The translations under genes were made by a program, and so were the position numbers. From Knoxdaviesia capensis (taxonomy: Eukaryota; Ascomycota; Sordariomycetes; Microascales; Gondwanamycetaceae), in contig LNGK01000005.1 of the NCBI GenBank assembly GCA_001510575.1, forward strand, positions 2,790,574-2,854,573: a stretch of 64,000 nucleotides of DNA, written 5' to 3'. Below, piece after piece: positions 1 through 12,045 of this stretch (its first letter is position 1; each line of letters opens with the position of its first letter). A model generated the notes under the pieces. That model saw only the letters and a list, made by a program, of their open reading frames with translations. It was not told the origin of the DNA and ran no database searches.

Positions 1-3000
1 GATAAGGACAAGAATGAATCTGGATTACCAAAGAGACCATGTTAGAAGTGAGACAGTCAAGGGAAGATTACCTGTGCTCGCAGCATTTTGACATATCAGG
101 AAAAAGTCTGTGCATTAATATACTGAGACGACGTCTGGATGTAACATACGGCGGATTGATATTGGACAATCACATGGGAAAATGACGCTCACAGGCCAGA
201 ACAGCAATTGACGGTGAAGGATTAGGGCGAGGAAAAAGATGTGTGTGAACTGATTGATAAAACCGGGCGGACGGTAACTGGACGGAGCAAAATGTGTGAT
301 CTTCAAGTTAATTACGTTGGGTTCGTGTTGTGACACACGGAAGTTGGGAAGCCAGTGCAAACTTCCGAAGCTCTTCCGAGATCCGGCTCATTCCGGCTCT
401 TTCCCCGCTTCCAGCCGGGCGCTTGTCCGCGTTGGTTGGAGTTCTGCTTCAACGCGGGATTTTACCAAAATTACACTCTATATGTTTGTTCTCTGCGGGT
501 AATGTGTATACGGATTGTATATGGACTGTGTGGTTCAACACTCATATCCGAGGTGTGATGACGACGCTTTGTGACGCTGGCACCGTGCTTGAAAGTCAGT
601 CTGTATGTGCACTGGAGATCGGCGACCTGCCAATTCACTTTCTTTTCAACCGAGTACCACGGCGAAACCTATTCTGATACTTGGATTTCAAGGTGCAGAT
701 TTCTCGAGCACGCTTTACTCAAATGGATTAAAAAGAAAACCATGTATTATCTCCACCCCGCCTCTCATACCCACGTCGACTCCAATCCTATCCTCTTACC
801 CCCCCTGGGCGAACCAATAACGGTGCGTACCAAGACCCGACATAAGTTTGTTGAATGCAACTCCTGGTCTGTTGATGCCAGGATATATCTGTAGTGCCCT
901 GCAACCTTCACCGTGCTTCCCCGAGGGGGGGGGGCTTGTTCCTCTCTTGGTATCTGACAAACTACGTCTCGTGGAGTCAAGATTCGAGGGGATGGGGAGG
1001 GACGTTAGGAGGTTTGAAACCCAACTAGGCTGATGAACTGCTCACATTTTGTTCTTTACCATCCCTTTCTTGGTTTTAACTACGTATAATGGTGAGACTG
1101 ACCCAAAGATTCTGATATGGAGCTGAAAAATCCCCGAAAACGGTAATCAAATGATCATCGGTGGCTATCATCACGGGTTACGTCTGCTGGGGTGGTCTTC
1201 CCCCCATTCTCACTTCTCACCATGGTTCACATAGTCCCAACCCCGATTTCCCCATCCATGTGTCGTTCTGGTGTCTATTTTATTTGGTATATCTTTCGAG
1301 TTTCTTTTTTGAGGGGGGACACTTTCCAGACAAGAAAGAAGGAGGCCAGCTTCTTGGCACTGCAGCATCTGTCGTTCTGATACTGCATCGTGCTGGGTTT
1401 ATCTTTTTGGCCGCCCTTCTTCATGCAGCACAGTTTCGGACGGCCTAGCAGACTAAAGGATTTCAGCTAGGAGGAAAAAGAAAACCTTACATGGCGCCTC
1501 GATTCGGCTTTCACAGTTCAGCCGACTTCGGCGACGGAGAGACAGGAAAAAGGAAATCCCATGATAGAGGCGGGGCAATATCTTCGACGGACGGTGCAAA
1601 TCTCTTCTTAAAAACGGCTTTATTTTTCCCCGTCCAGCTTTTATCTGGTATCAGGACTAGCCGGCTAGCGATTCTGACACCCTGGAAACACTTGTGATGC
1701 CGCCGTCCCAATCGATCTCTTCAAGACAGCTTATGACGAACTACTAGTTGCACGGCAGGACTAGTCTCCGCCCCATGACCGGGGGGCGACGACGTCTTCT
1801 TGGTGTTCCAGTGGTTGTCTGTCCATTTTCCAGTCTCCGGTCGACTGACCCTCCCCAGGCGAGCTCCATGGATGACAGACCCTGTTCAAATATCGAGTGC
1901 ATTAGATAGTGCGTAGTTCTGTGTGAGAGTCTTCGGTCTACATATGTACTGTATCTACTACATTATACGTCTCTTCCTTAGCGAGCTACGCTTTGAGCCT
2001 CGCTTTTTTCAGACGGCTGAGAATTAGTAGTCGGTTTAGACTTTAGGGGAGCTGGGAAGAGGGGTATCAACCGCATCCATTGTCATGCTTTCTACCACCC
2101 TCGAAACCAATAAGCGCACCTGTGTTGGTGAAGAATGAACAAGTATAGTCCGTGATCCCTGGTCTATAGTTGGCGAGCATCAGCAATCAGGTATTCGACG
2201 ATCACCGGTCGACGATCACCGGTGAAAGCAAGAGAGGGCCAGGCAAAAAAAAAAAACCCTCCACCAGTGCTTAAAGATCATTTTGTGACAATCCCCTCGA
2301 CCCAAACCCACCACCACCAATAATACTTGTAAGTGATCCACACACACCCTCAGCACAAAACCCCAAAACTTGCAAGCTCCGTCTGAAATTCCGGATGCTG
2401 GAAGCCTCGCTAATGTGGGTCCTCCGGGTTTTGGTGCCGGAACAAGAGTGAAGAGAGAAAGAAAGGGGAAAAAGACTATAGAAACAAGAGATAAACCATG
2501 CTCCTGTACATGCACCTCTACTGAGACATGCACGTGTTTTCATGGTTTTATCGATTTTTCTCACAGAGGTATATAACACTCGTGGTTCTTTTATGTAAAA
2601 GAAACCCCCATCGATCACAAGTCCTTTATCAACGAGAGGGAGGGGGACTCACACACGCGCATAGGGAGAACCATGTGCGCAGACAAACGGACGAACACCG
2701 CCGTGCTAATTATCGGGGTTTTCCAGCACTGGCTTTTCCGGTGTGGTGGTTGGCTGATACGGAGGAACCTAGCCGTCCAATCGAACTACGGGTCCCTCGA
2801 GAATGGATCGGGATATTGGCCGACCATGAGCTTATTATTTACGCATATTCCAATATAATATCCCATGATCCATGGGACCCTCGTAGAAACGAAGGAGCAA
2901 AAAGAAAAAAAAAAAAAAGAGGAGAGGAAAGCGCCTCACTTACTTGCTTCGACAAACAGAATCGGCTCACCAAGTGCAGCATCGGATGGACTCTGGCTAC

Positions 3001-5950
3001 TTCGCTACCACCTCAGGCTGGCGTTTTTTCATCTGTGTTGAAATGGTTGAAATGCCCGAACTAATCATAGCAAACCTTCTGTCTCTTCGAACGGGCATGG
3101 ATGCATAACCATCTCCAACCACGCAATGCCAGAACAGAATGAGTCTTAACATATAAAGAAGAAGAAAAACAAAAGGGGCGGAGAAGGTCAAAACATCAAA
3201 CGAGAAGAAAAAGGTCTGAGGCAGGTGTTGGCCTAACTGACGTGGCTTGCCTCGTTCGATGCGTGTTTGCTTTGGTCCTTCGATCCCCCCCCCCAAAACT
3301 TTTGTACATGTGGCCTTTGTAGGTCGGTCGATACGATACCTGCCTCCAGGTGCTGCAGATACAAGTCAGATGTTGAGAAGAAACAGCAAAGAACGACTAG
3401 TCTAGCTCCGACAGTCTGGAGGGGGTGGGCATCAACGTGGCCCCCAGCGGAACCGCAGTGAGGTATCAATTATATGCCGGCCGGAGCGGGCAGACAGTAC
3501 ACACCAAGTTCTTCATGCACGGAGGCAAAAATGGGGGGGGGGTTTGTTGAAAAATTTCTTTTCGATGATATCTCACTTTTTGCTTCTGCTTCCTTTTTTT
3601 CCACGTATGTACATGCTCTTAGGTGCATAAAAACACCACAGCCCAACATGCACGAAGGTTCTCCCCCCTCTCCCTCTCTAACACGGGTTCTAACATGATC
3701 TGTTTTGCCTCGTTTCTGATTTCCTGTTTCTGATCCCGACCTTGCGAGGGTTGTCCGTCCTCCCGCTGCTGCTGTGAAAAATCATGTATCCCATCTACCC
3801 AGATAGCCGAAGGGGCCCCAAAAAGGTCAGCTCACATCAGCCTCATCTGAAGATAAACATTCACAGAGCGAACGAATACACTAGCTTGCATTGCATTGTA
3901 CATGATATCACATATCGGGGGACACGTAGAGCATTGTGTGTATTACTGAAATCACTATTAACGTGTTTTGCCTTCTCGTCCGGAGACATGTGGTCCAGAC
4001 CTCCCGAGTATGAAGTCTTCAGGTTCGCTATGTGATACTACGGAGACGCAGACCAGGGTGTCTGGAGAGAATAACAACAAAGTCGAGAGACCAAATATAA
4101 AAGTCTGGGCACCACCACCACCATCTGGAGTTAGGTACACCGGCATATATGTTGCATGTGCCGTTTGTGAGACGCGTACCGGAAGCCACCAAGAGGAAAA
4201 GGGAAGAAAAAGGCTCCAATTTCCAAGATCGACAACTCCCCCCATCCCATCTCATCCCACCATCACCACCACCCCAGGTTCTCGCTTTTTATCTTCCTGG
4301 CCTTTCCAAATCCGACCTGACTAGCCGAGAGTGCAAACATGGAAGCCGAAAAGGCTACGGTTGGGTTCAGCAACAGCACCCAAGAGAGACGGAGAAGAAA
4401 GCAGTGGGAGTTGAGGAACGACCAGATGCAGGTCTGAAACCTGTTCAAGTTCGGTGTGTGTGGTTCCTTGGGTTGTCGTCGTAGGAGTTGGGCTTGATTT
4501 CCTTTCCTATCAGATTCCTTGCCCTCCGGAGACTCTGTTTCTGCGATTGTTTGTTTCCCTGCCTCGGAGGAGTCTAAAGGCCTTAACACATACTTTCTCC
4601 CTCTTGGGGGGTGGTCTATATCACAGAGAACAATGCAATATCACGGCACTCATGTCCTTCAAGCTGGGGCCGGGCTGAAGGACTACCAAGTCGGGGCTGG
4701 CCAGGCCATCCACTGATATCGCTTGCCGTTGCCGTAACGGTCGGCCTTGATAACAATGCCAGTCAGGACTTGTTCCTTCCAGCACTTTACGGAGCACACG
4801 GACACCATCTCAGTAGTATTCCAATGTACTGGACACATATATTCTAGCGCCGAGGCTTGAAAGGGCCTCCTCCATTCCAACTTGTGAAGGCTAGACCCAA
4901 CAAGAACACCCAGCGTGCAGAGAACCTACGACAGGTGGAATGGTTGAGATCCTACGACATGCCGCTTTTACAGGGAACATCCCAGTTCGTCCAGCGCCAG
5001 ACCAGGTCTAAGATCGAGGCAATTCTTTCAGTCTAGGCAGGTCGTGAGAGCGAGATTTAGTGAGAGGCGCTTTTCATCCATCCTGTTTGAGCAGTTGGGG
5101 GACGAAACTAACTGACTCTGACATGTGGTGGCTTTCAATCATCCCCAACGCTTGATCTGATTTGGGTATTGATTGATTTTCTGTCTGGTTGTCCATTCTT
5201 GAAGTTCCTCCTATTCCTCCTCCTTCTCACTTTGAGCGCCTGCTGCCTTTGTGTCTCTCTATTTCTCCGTGCCGTAGGGTTCGGCGGGCGGTTCGTATTG
5301 CGGGTTTTTCTCCAGGACGTCTCCGAATGTTTCCCGTACCACAGTTTCTTTCCCGAACATCCCGCCCCTTCGAAAATACACACACATCCCCTCTTTCCAA
5401 TCATGCACCCTCGTTCAGCCTTTCTTTCCGTGGACTCTGGCCCGTGGGTTACCGGGTTGAGCCACACTGTGTTTACTGGCGAGGGACGAGCGTCTAACGA
5501 CAATGGGATGGGGGAAACAAGTGTCTCTAGCCCTAAAAGTTACCTGACATGTCTGCCAGAGTTTTTGATTTCTCTCTCTATGTTAAACTCGGTGGGTGTG
5601 GTGTGTGGGCTTCAAGAAGATTCCATGAACGGAAAGTGACTATATAATATATTCATAGAACTCGAAATCCCGCCTTCCACCGAGAGAGATTCGGTGTCAC
5701 GCACCTCAAATCTTTGACCGTAGTCCGCACCACCCATTCCACACACCCGAATTTCCTCCAATGTTGGCTGCCTTGTAATCACATATGTGCACATGGCCAC
5801 TTTACTATAGGCAGGAAAGATCGTCTTTGTCTTACTGTAAGACCGAAGCAATTCAGGGCGGCAAAGAACCGCCTGGAAAGGTGTACGTGGACCTAAGATC
5901 GCGATTACGTAGGAGTACAGCCTCTAGAAGGCCCAGTATACATACAAACA
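1..5950. other. Gene-poor region, no supportable gene
   Basis: Both strands contain only short open frames (up to about 180 codons) with no recognisable domain, no conserved splice-linked exons and low-complexity composition. Visible items are homopolymer runs (G run near 926-936, A run near 2247-2256, C run near 3287-3294), a perfect 2x14-bp tandem repeat at 2196-2223, and TATA-like AT-rich patches. No tRNA-like T-loop was found by eye. It may hold 3' ends, non-coding RNA or a fast-evolving orphan gene, but nothing can be named. Confidence 0.5.
2196..2223. repeat. Perfect tandem duplication of a 14-mer
   Basis: The 14-mer CGACGATCACCGGT occurs twice without a gap (2196-2209 and 2210-2223). 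The junction also makes an ACCGGTCGAC sequence that overlaps a SalI-type palindrome. It is far from any recognised gene, so its function is unknown. Confidence 0.8.
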
Positions 5951-5959
5951 GGGCACTTA

Positions 5960-8273
5960 GTGAGGAAGGAGGTGTATTACTGTACCATTCATTCTATATG
6001 GTTTCCTTACCCCTCCTCTCACCTTTTTTTTTTTCTTCTTCCTAGTAATTTGCTTTCTCTTCTCTATTTCCTAATTGCTCCCCTCTTTGTCTCTCTGACT
6101 CTCTCCACTTCAATATTCTCTCACGCATGTTAGTATCTAATTTTGTTTTCTTTTCTTCCCAGCTTTTCTCACTCTCATCTTTAACCAACCTAGACCTGCT
6201 TTTTTCCTTGTTTTCCCCTGTATCAACTGCTACTCTCCCGTTAAGCGTTCGCGCTCCGTCGTTTACTGATTTGGGCGCCTAATTCAGTTCCATATCCGTT
6301 TGTTCCCACGGCTGGTCTCGAGCCAAGAGTGAATAGACCTATAGACTGTAGCAATGTCGATAAAGTAAGTCTTAACCAACTTCATACGCCAGTCTTACTA
6401 CACTACTCTGTGCTTGCTCTCTGCCCCTCTATAGTACATGCATACGTCTCTGCTTCTCTGCCTCTGCATCTCAGCATATATGTTCCTACACACACACACA
6501 CACACACACACCACATGTATGTAAGTATATACATGTCTGTGTACCTGATACATTCATTCTTGGGCTGTTCTTTAATATCGGCCTAGTCTGGCCTCTTCAC
6601 CTGGCCTGGCCCTGGCTTGGCCTTGCATGTATCCATCCGCCTTTCTCCTCCCCATCCCGGAGTGTCTCCATTTCCGTCCCAAAGCTGAAGTGCTAGAGCT
6701 GAACCTCAGCACCGTGCTTCCCACTCGTATTGCACCAGCCATCTCACAAAGCTCTCTGGTCCTTTCTTACCCTTCTATATTTGTTGGTCCTGGGCTGGTC
6801 CCTTCACACGCTCTGTCCTAGATCCAGATATCGTCTGTTTTTTTCTTTTTTGTTTTCTTTTCTTTTTTCCCAGGAAGAAAAAAATAAATACAAAAACACT
6901 CCCCCAAGTGTAATCTCGTATCATGTTAAGATTGTCTTTTGCCCAATCGCTTTCCTCTAATCTCTGTTGGGAACCGATTTGGCTTCCGAGACGTGGTCCT
7001 GCAGCTCCTTTTTTGATATCTCATTTCCGTTGCTGCATTCAGTCTGGTACTTGACACTTTTGCTGTTTACATGCAATCCTGCTCAATCGCGGGTCAAGAA
7101 CCCTTTTTTTTCTTCCTTTTTTTCTCCTTTGGTCCTTTTACTCCCCCCTCCTTTCACTCTGACTTCATACATAGGTGGTACTCTTTTACACCTGCACACA
7201 CACAGACCTAATCTGTCTGTCTCTGTCTCTCTCCCTCTCCCTCCCCCCCTCCCTCACCCTTCTCCGTGTCCTTCTGCCCTATTCCTGCTGCACTTATACA
7301 TGTACCATACATCCTTATTCACACGAGCAAATTCACACACACACCATGTGTGAAAACTTGAGTTGATTTAATTACTTTTATTTTATTTTTCAAAAAATAG
7401 AAAAATTTTATTCCGCTCTGCTCGCTTTCTTCCTCTCCTTTCCCTCTCTCTATATTTGATCTTATTTCCTTCCTCCTCGCTACACTCGGTCGGGTCTCTT
7501 CTCTGCCCAACCATTCTCACTTGCTGCTATAACTCCAGTAAGCTTCCACATAATACCTCTTGATTCCCTATTGCGGTGCTCTACACATCAAACCTCACCA
7601 TTTTCAAGGGCCATTCCCGCTTTCTATGTTTCCTTTTTCTTTGCTCAATCCCTCTCAGCCTCCGAGTATAAAGTGACAGTCCCTGCCCATATACCCGTTT
7701 GTCTGTGCTCCCATCCTCCTCATCACTCCATCCCGCGTTCTCCCATGTTCTCCTATTGCTGATCCCGTGCCAATGGCTTGGACACTTACACACACTTATT
7801 ATCTTATCATGCTATGCCCTCCCCATTCATCTCTTGATAACATTTGCCCCCAATTCCTTCTCAACTTTTACCAGCCTCATTTCCTGTCTTCTGGCTATTG
7901 ACTGCTCCAGTGCAGTCATACCATAAACTGTTTCCCCTCCAGCATATCATATTCCCTCAGCCCATCCTTCTCCTCCCTCTTCTATGTTACCCATGGTACC
8001 CCAATGCACTTTTAAGAAACAATAACCCCTGGTCACTTTCTTTGCCTCCCTGGTGGTTGTTTTTATTCCACTCCGTCTGGTTTTTGGTTCGCCCGGTACA
8101 GCTATCTCTCACCCCCTTCATATTGCACCTACTCCATCCACAGTTTGATCTTATCGTCTCCTCCACTATCTATCCTGCTCTCCACCATTTTCAACTTTTT
8201 TTTCTTTCTTTTTTCCTTTTCTTCCCCTTTTCTTCGTCAGCCTTGTTTTGTTGGCCCATTTGCCTTCTCAGTC
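5960..8273 (+). promoter_or_regulatory. Pyrimidine-rich presumed promoter/5' leader of the WBP2-like gene
   Basis: From about 5960 to the start codon at 8274 the plus strand is strongly enriched in T and C, with many TCTCTC and TTTTCTTT tracts and few purine runs. Such CT-rich tracts are a known feature of fungal promoters and long 5' untranslated leaders. The strand asymmetry agrees with rightward transcription of the WBP2-like gene. The ORFs inside are Leu/Ser/Pro/Phe-rich products of the biased composition and look non-coding. No transcription start can be fixed from sequence. Confidence 0.45.
6488..6511. repeat. (AC)n dinucleotide microsatellite
   Basis: Twelve AC units in a row, inside the CT-rich leader region of the WBP2-like gene. 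Likely length-polymorphic. Confidence 0.9.
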
Positions 8274-9217
8274 ATGACCGATCAATACCTCCAAGAGCAG
8301 CACGCATATGCCATAGCTCAAAATGCGCGAGTAGAGCCCGCACAGGTGAATCCAGTTCCTGACGAACGCACTAGTTGGGTGATGATATCGCGGACTGGCG
8401 AGATTGTCCGCCTCCCACACGAGCACATCAGACACAGTGCAGGCCCGAGAATTTCTTTCGAGCTGTCTGTCCCGAAAGCCCTGCGCAAAGAAGACGATCC
8501 TCCATTTTCGCTGAAATCGGAAAACGGCACCGCGTATATAACGACACAACGGGTATGTTGCACTAGCAGGGTTCTTCTGCCTCATATCGACGGCTACTGG
8601 CTTGCCTGTCATTTGAATACCTCGTCCCGGTATGATACCAAAATGCTAACTCGATTCCCGCCATGTTTGAAATCATTCGCACCAATCTCCAGGTCATCTA
8701 CATAGCGGCAAAGCCGACCGATGAATTCAAGTCGTTCGCGGCGCCAATCCTAAATGTGGAAGACTCACATATCTCGTCCTCGTGGTTCGGTGCCTGGTCG
8801 TGGAACGGCCTAGTGAAGCCCGTTTCCCAGGGTGGGATTCCTCCCCATGTTGTGCGAGTTGAGCTGAAGATGAGCTTCAAGGAGGGTGGCCACAACGAAT
8901 TTCGCGAGAGATTTGAGGAGATGAAGGAGCGGTTGCATCACATTCAAGATATCGAACGGGAAACCGGCCAGCGTGTGAACGTCCCCGATGAGCCGCTCCC
9001 CGCCTACGAGGCGTCAATGGGTGCGCATACATCCTCGGCTCCTGCGGCAAATTCAACGTTGGCTGCCCCCAGTCTCGCTGTTCCAGCTCGATCCGATAGT
9101 TCCGCCAGTCGTGAGAGATCTCCGAACGAGCCTCCTCCAGATTACGACGCTGCCCAGGCTCAGACAGTGAGCATGCGTCTCGAGGATCATATCCGCGACG
9201 AAGCGAGTCGAGAGTAG
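8274..9217 (+). CDS. WBP2-like protein with GRAM-type domain and PPxY motif
   Basis: Two exons, 8274-8552 and 8693-9217, give 267 residues. The 140-bp intron has a GTATGT donor, a GCTAAC branch point near 8645 and a CAG acceptor. The first half (about residues 30-165) resembles the GRAM/PH-like fold of WW-domain-binding protein 2 and of the uncharacterised fission-yeast WBP2-like protein; the region around KPTDEFKSFAAP and WFGAWSWNGL is typical. A helical segment then leads to a disordered tail with an LPAY motif (residues 195-198) and a true PPDY motif (251-254). PPxY motifs bind WW domains, for example of Rsp5-type ubiquitin ligases, so an adaptor role in membrane-protein ubiquitination or transcription is possible but inferred. 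The start was chosen because it directly follows the CT-rich leader and begins the conserved frame. No operon-like context. Confidence 0.85.
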
Positions 9218-10493
9218 GGCCGTGGCTTAGCGAGCCGCACCTCGTATCTCAAAGTCCAAAAGCTCAGGCTTGATTTGCTCGACGTCGGCAAATGTTTCAA
9301 GTCGTCTCCCCCCCAAAAGAGGTTTTATCCAAAGCGGATATGCTCTATGCTCTGCCCGCACCATAGTCAGCGTCCAGCTTATCCCCGCTCAAAAGCAAGC
9401 TCAGATGTATCAAACTGATGTTTGATGTGGTTCCAATTTTTCATTGAAAAAATGCGTTGCATATGATATCCCTCGCGGTACTGCTCCATTTCAACCCACA
9501 CAGCCATTTCTGGGACGTACGACCGACCAATCCTTCACTTGGTGGCTTCGGAGAGTCTCTCTCTATCAAGGACTTGTTTGTCCAACGTCCTTTTTCAATT
9601 CCCCAAGAAGAGCTGTTAGGTTCCGGTCATTCGGTATTTCGGCGAGCTGAGTCGATAGATCGTATCTACGCTCTCTCTTTCCACGCGAAGCACTTAGACA
9701 TATCTTTCCTTATTCACTACTCCTCATTCGCGTTTCTTTGGGTGGGGTTTATTTTTGGGTCGGGTTGGTTTTCTGTTTTCCACTACGGATTGTTTTCTAT
9801 TTCATCTTTTTGCTTTTGTTCTTTCTGGAAAGGGCCATTGTCGGCTCTCTCTACTACTCGCTTCGAACGATTTGTTTTCCTGTATAGGAGGGATGGGCGG
9901 CTTCATGTCAATGGGTTTTCATTTGGGAGGAAATCTGCTTTTTTTATCTTGTTCTTTTTCTTTTGTCGTCCGCCAAATCGGAAGATGGCACACCCCCAGT
10001 ATGAATTATTAATGTGAGACAACATTTTTCGCGTGTCTTGCAGACCAAATACGGTGATACTCGGACCCCCCAGGCCAAATTGCATCACGATGTGGTGATG
10101 TTCGTTCTTCGTCGTCGTTGTTCGTTTGCAAAGCCTGGCTCATGGTGGGGCTTGGCAGCGGATCACATGACCTATCACGTTCCAGCCAGCCGTTCTTTAC
10201 AGCCTTGCGCGCCATGGACCCAGGAGCAATGAATGCAGCCAATCAGAAGGCCCAATTAATAAGAACCAAACAGAATCTGACCTGATGTTGTGGTTTTTTG
10301 GCTGCCGAGAGCTCCCGATGTGAGCTGTAGTGCATGTTTTTTTGGTGCAAGTTTTTTTTTCTCTCCTTCATTTCTCCATAGCCCAGAAACGTCACGATTC
10401 GCAACGCACACACACCTCGGTCTGTATCGCCCATCCGCCTTTCATAAAACCAAACGAGGTTTCTTTCTTTGTCTTTCTTTCTCAGTTGTCACA
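9218..10493. other. Intergenic region between WBP2-like gene and QCR6
   Basis: Holds the 3' flank of the WBP2-like gene and the QCR6 promoter. A 186-codon open frame at 9457-10017 is Phe/Ser-rich, lies in a T-rich stretch and has no recognisable features, so I treat it as chance. Two CCAAT boxes lie at 10239-10256. Confidence 0.55.
10239..10256 (+). promoter_or_regulatory. Two CCAAT boxes upstream of QCR6
   Basis: CCAATCAG starts at 10239 and CCAATTAA at 10252, about 240-255 bp upstream of the QCR6 start codon. The first matches the core bound by the fungal HAP/CBC heteromeric complex, which is known to control respiratory genes. Binding here is inferred from sequence and position only. Confidence 0.5.
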
Positions 10494-12045
10494 ATGGGTG
10501 TTTGGGACATTCTCTCGGATGTTGTTGAGGCGGTGACGCCGTGGAGTGTTGTCTCTGCAGAGGCTCCGGCTGAGGAAGAGGTAATTTTGCTCAACCGACC
10601 CCCTCCCCATGACGCTGTTGCCCATCTCGCGGGTTGCCGGATTCGATTCGAAGGAGGCGAACGTCAGTTAGGATAGGCGGCCTTTCGCGTTGTTTTGCAG
10701 CGGGCTTCCCTCCGGGGGTTGCGGCGCGAGAAAGGTCCCCCGGAACCCCTGTGAGATATTTTCGGGGTCGGCCGTCCATAACACCGGATCGCACGATAAC
10801 AAGACCGCCGCGCCACGGGCCGAAGCCCTCCCGATTCCCGACGTTCCTTCGCCTCCGACACCGACGTTCCTCGTGTTGTTTTTCTGCAATCGATCGATTG
10901 CCCCCGTGTCCCATCTCATTGACTGACAATTTTTTCTTGTGTTTCGGAACCTAGGTCGAAGCTGCCACCGAGGACGTGAAGGAGGAGGAGAACGCCGCGG
11001 AGGATGGCGCCGAGGAGGAAGAGGAGGAGGAGGAGGAGGAGGAGGAGGAGGAGGAAGATGACGAGCCGGTTGATCCTAAGCCTGCTCTTGAAGAAGGTTA
11101 GATCCTCTTTAACCCCCCCTCCGTGCTCTGCAAGGTCCCTGGACGTTCCGTCCGCCGAAAAGGTTCCGCACCATCGACGATCATCGTATGAAGGCTTGTG
11201 TTTCGAAGACCCGAGGTCTCTCCGCTTGTTGGTTGCGGTACATGTGCGATCGATTTCGTCGCTTTGCGGAGCTTGTGCTTCTTGGCTCGGATTCTGGAGG
11301 GGTCGATCTCGTTCGCTGAGGTACCCTCGGCGCGATTTCCGATATGAGGCCATTGTTCCCTCAGAGAACCGCTCTCTATGCGCTTTGGGGTTCACTCGAG
11401 CCACGACCTTTTGATCAAAGATGCTCCCTAATCTCATTTGCCGGCCCAAGTTTAGATCGATGGCAGCTCACATCGATTCCACACGCGAAACGCAATCAGC
11501 AATGCCCACAGCCAGCAACGAAACGCCGAGATACACACATGCCTTCATTCCTCCGCCAGCGGAAACACCGGGACAGGGACCTATCTGCTTTTAACTACTG
11601 CTCAGCGCGATAGATTTCGTTGTATACTAACGTTCTTTTTGTCTCCCGTCTCTTAGAGTGCCAGAACTCGGCTGCCTGCAAGCCCGCCAAGCACCACTTC
11701 GACCACTGCGTGGAGCGCGTCACCAAGGCGCAGGAGACTGAGGAAGGAACCACCGAGGACTGCGTGGAAGAGTGTAAGTTGATATCCGGTTCATCCGGTG
11801 CAGTCGCGCTGTTATAGCCTTCGCGTTATATCAGATGGCTCTGAAGCATCCATTGCGTATCACATGCGCGATGGTGGAGTTCCCCCAGGAGCGTTTGCGC
11901 CACAGCCAACACACCGATCATCGCCCGTTCCTGTCACTATCGATCACGACTTAGCTGACCATTCAACTCTTATCGTGTAGTCTTCCACCTTGCTCACTGC
12001 GCCAACGAGTGCATGGCTCCCAAGCTGTGGGCCAAGCTCAAGTAA
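10494..12045 (+). CDS. QCR6: Cytochrome bc1 complex subunit 6, acidic hinge protein
   Basis: Four exons (10494-10580, 10955-11096, 11657-11773, 11981-12045) encode 136 residues. The protein is the hinge subunit of mitochondrial complex III, which sits beside cytochrome c1 on the intermembrane-space face and helps cytochrome c docking. The N-terminus (MGVWDILSDVVEAVTP) leads into a strongly acidic stretch with 15 consecutive Glu (residues 49-63). The conserved C-terminal UCR hinge domain follows, with cysteines in the ECQNSAAC, HFDHC, EDC and HCANEC segments that form the family's disulphides, ending in WAKLK as in relatives. Splice phases join cleanly: Glu is split across intron 2 and Phe across intron 3. 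The introns (374, 560 and 207 bp) are long for a filamentous fungus and take up most of the gene. CCAAT boxes lie upstream. Family assignment is firm. Confidence 0.93.
11011..11056 (+). repeat. (GAG)n trinucleotide tract inside QCR6
   Basis: A nearly pure GAG run with GAA interruptions near both ends encodes the poly-Glu segment of the hinge protein. It is in frame throughout and could vary in length between strains. Confidence 0.9.

Noticed and set aside
9457..10017. 186-codon plus-strand ORF
   Set aside because: Phe/Ser-rich translation of T-rich sequence in the 3' flank of the WBP2-like gene; no recognisable motif.
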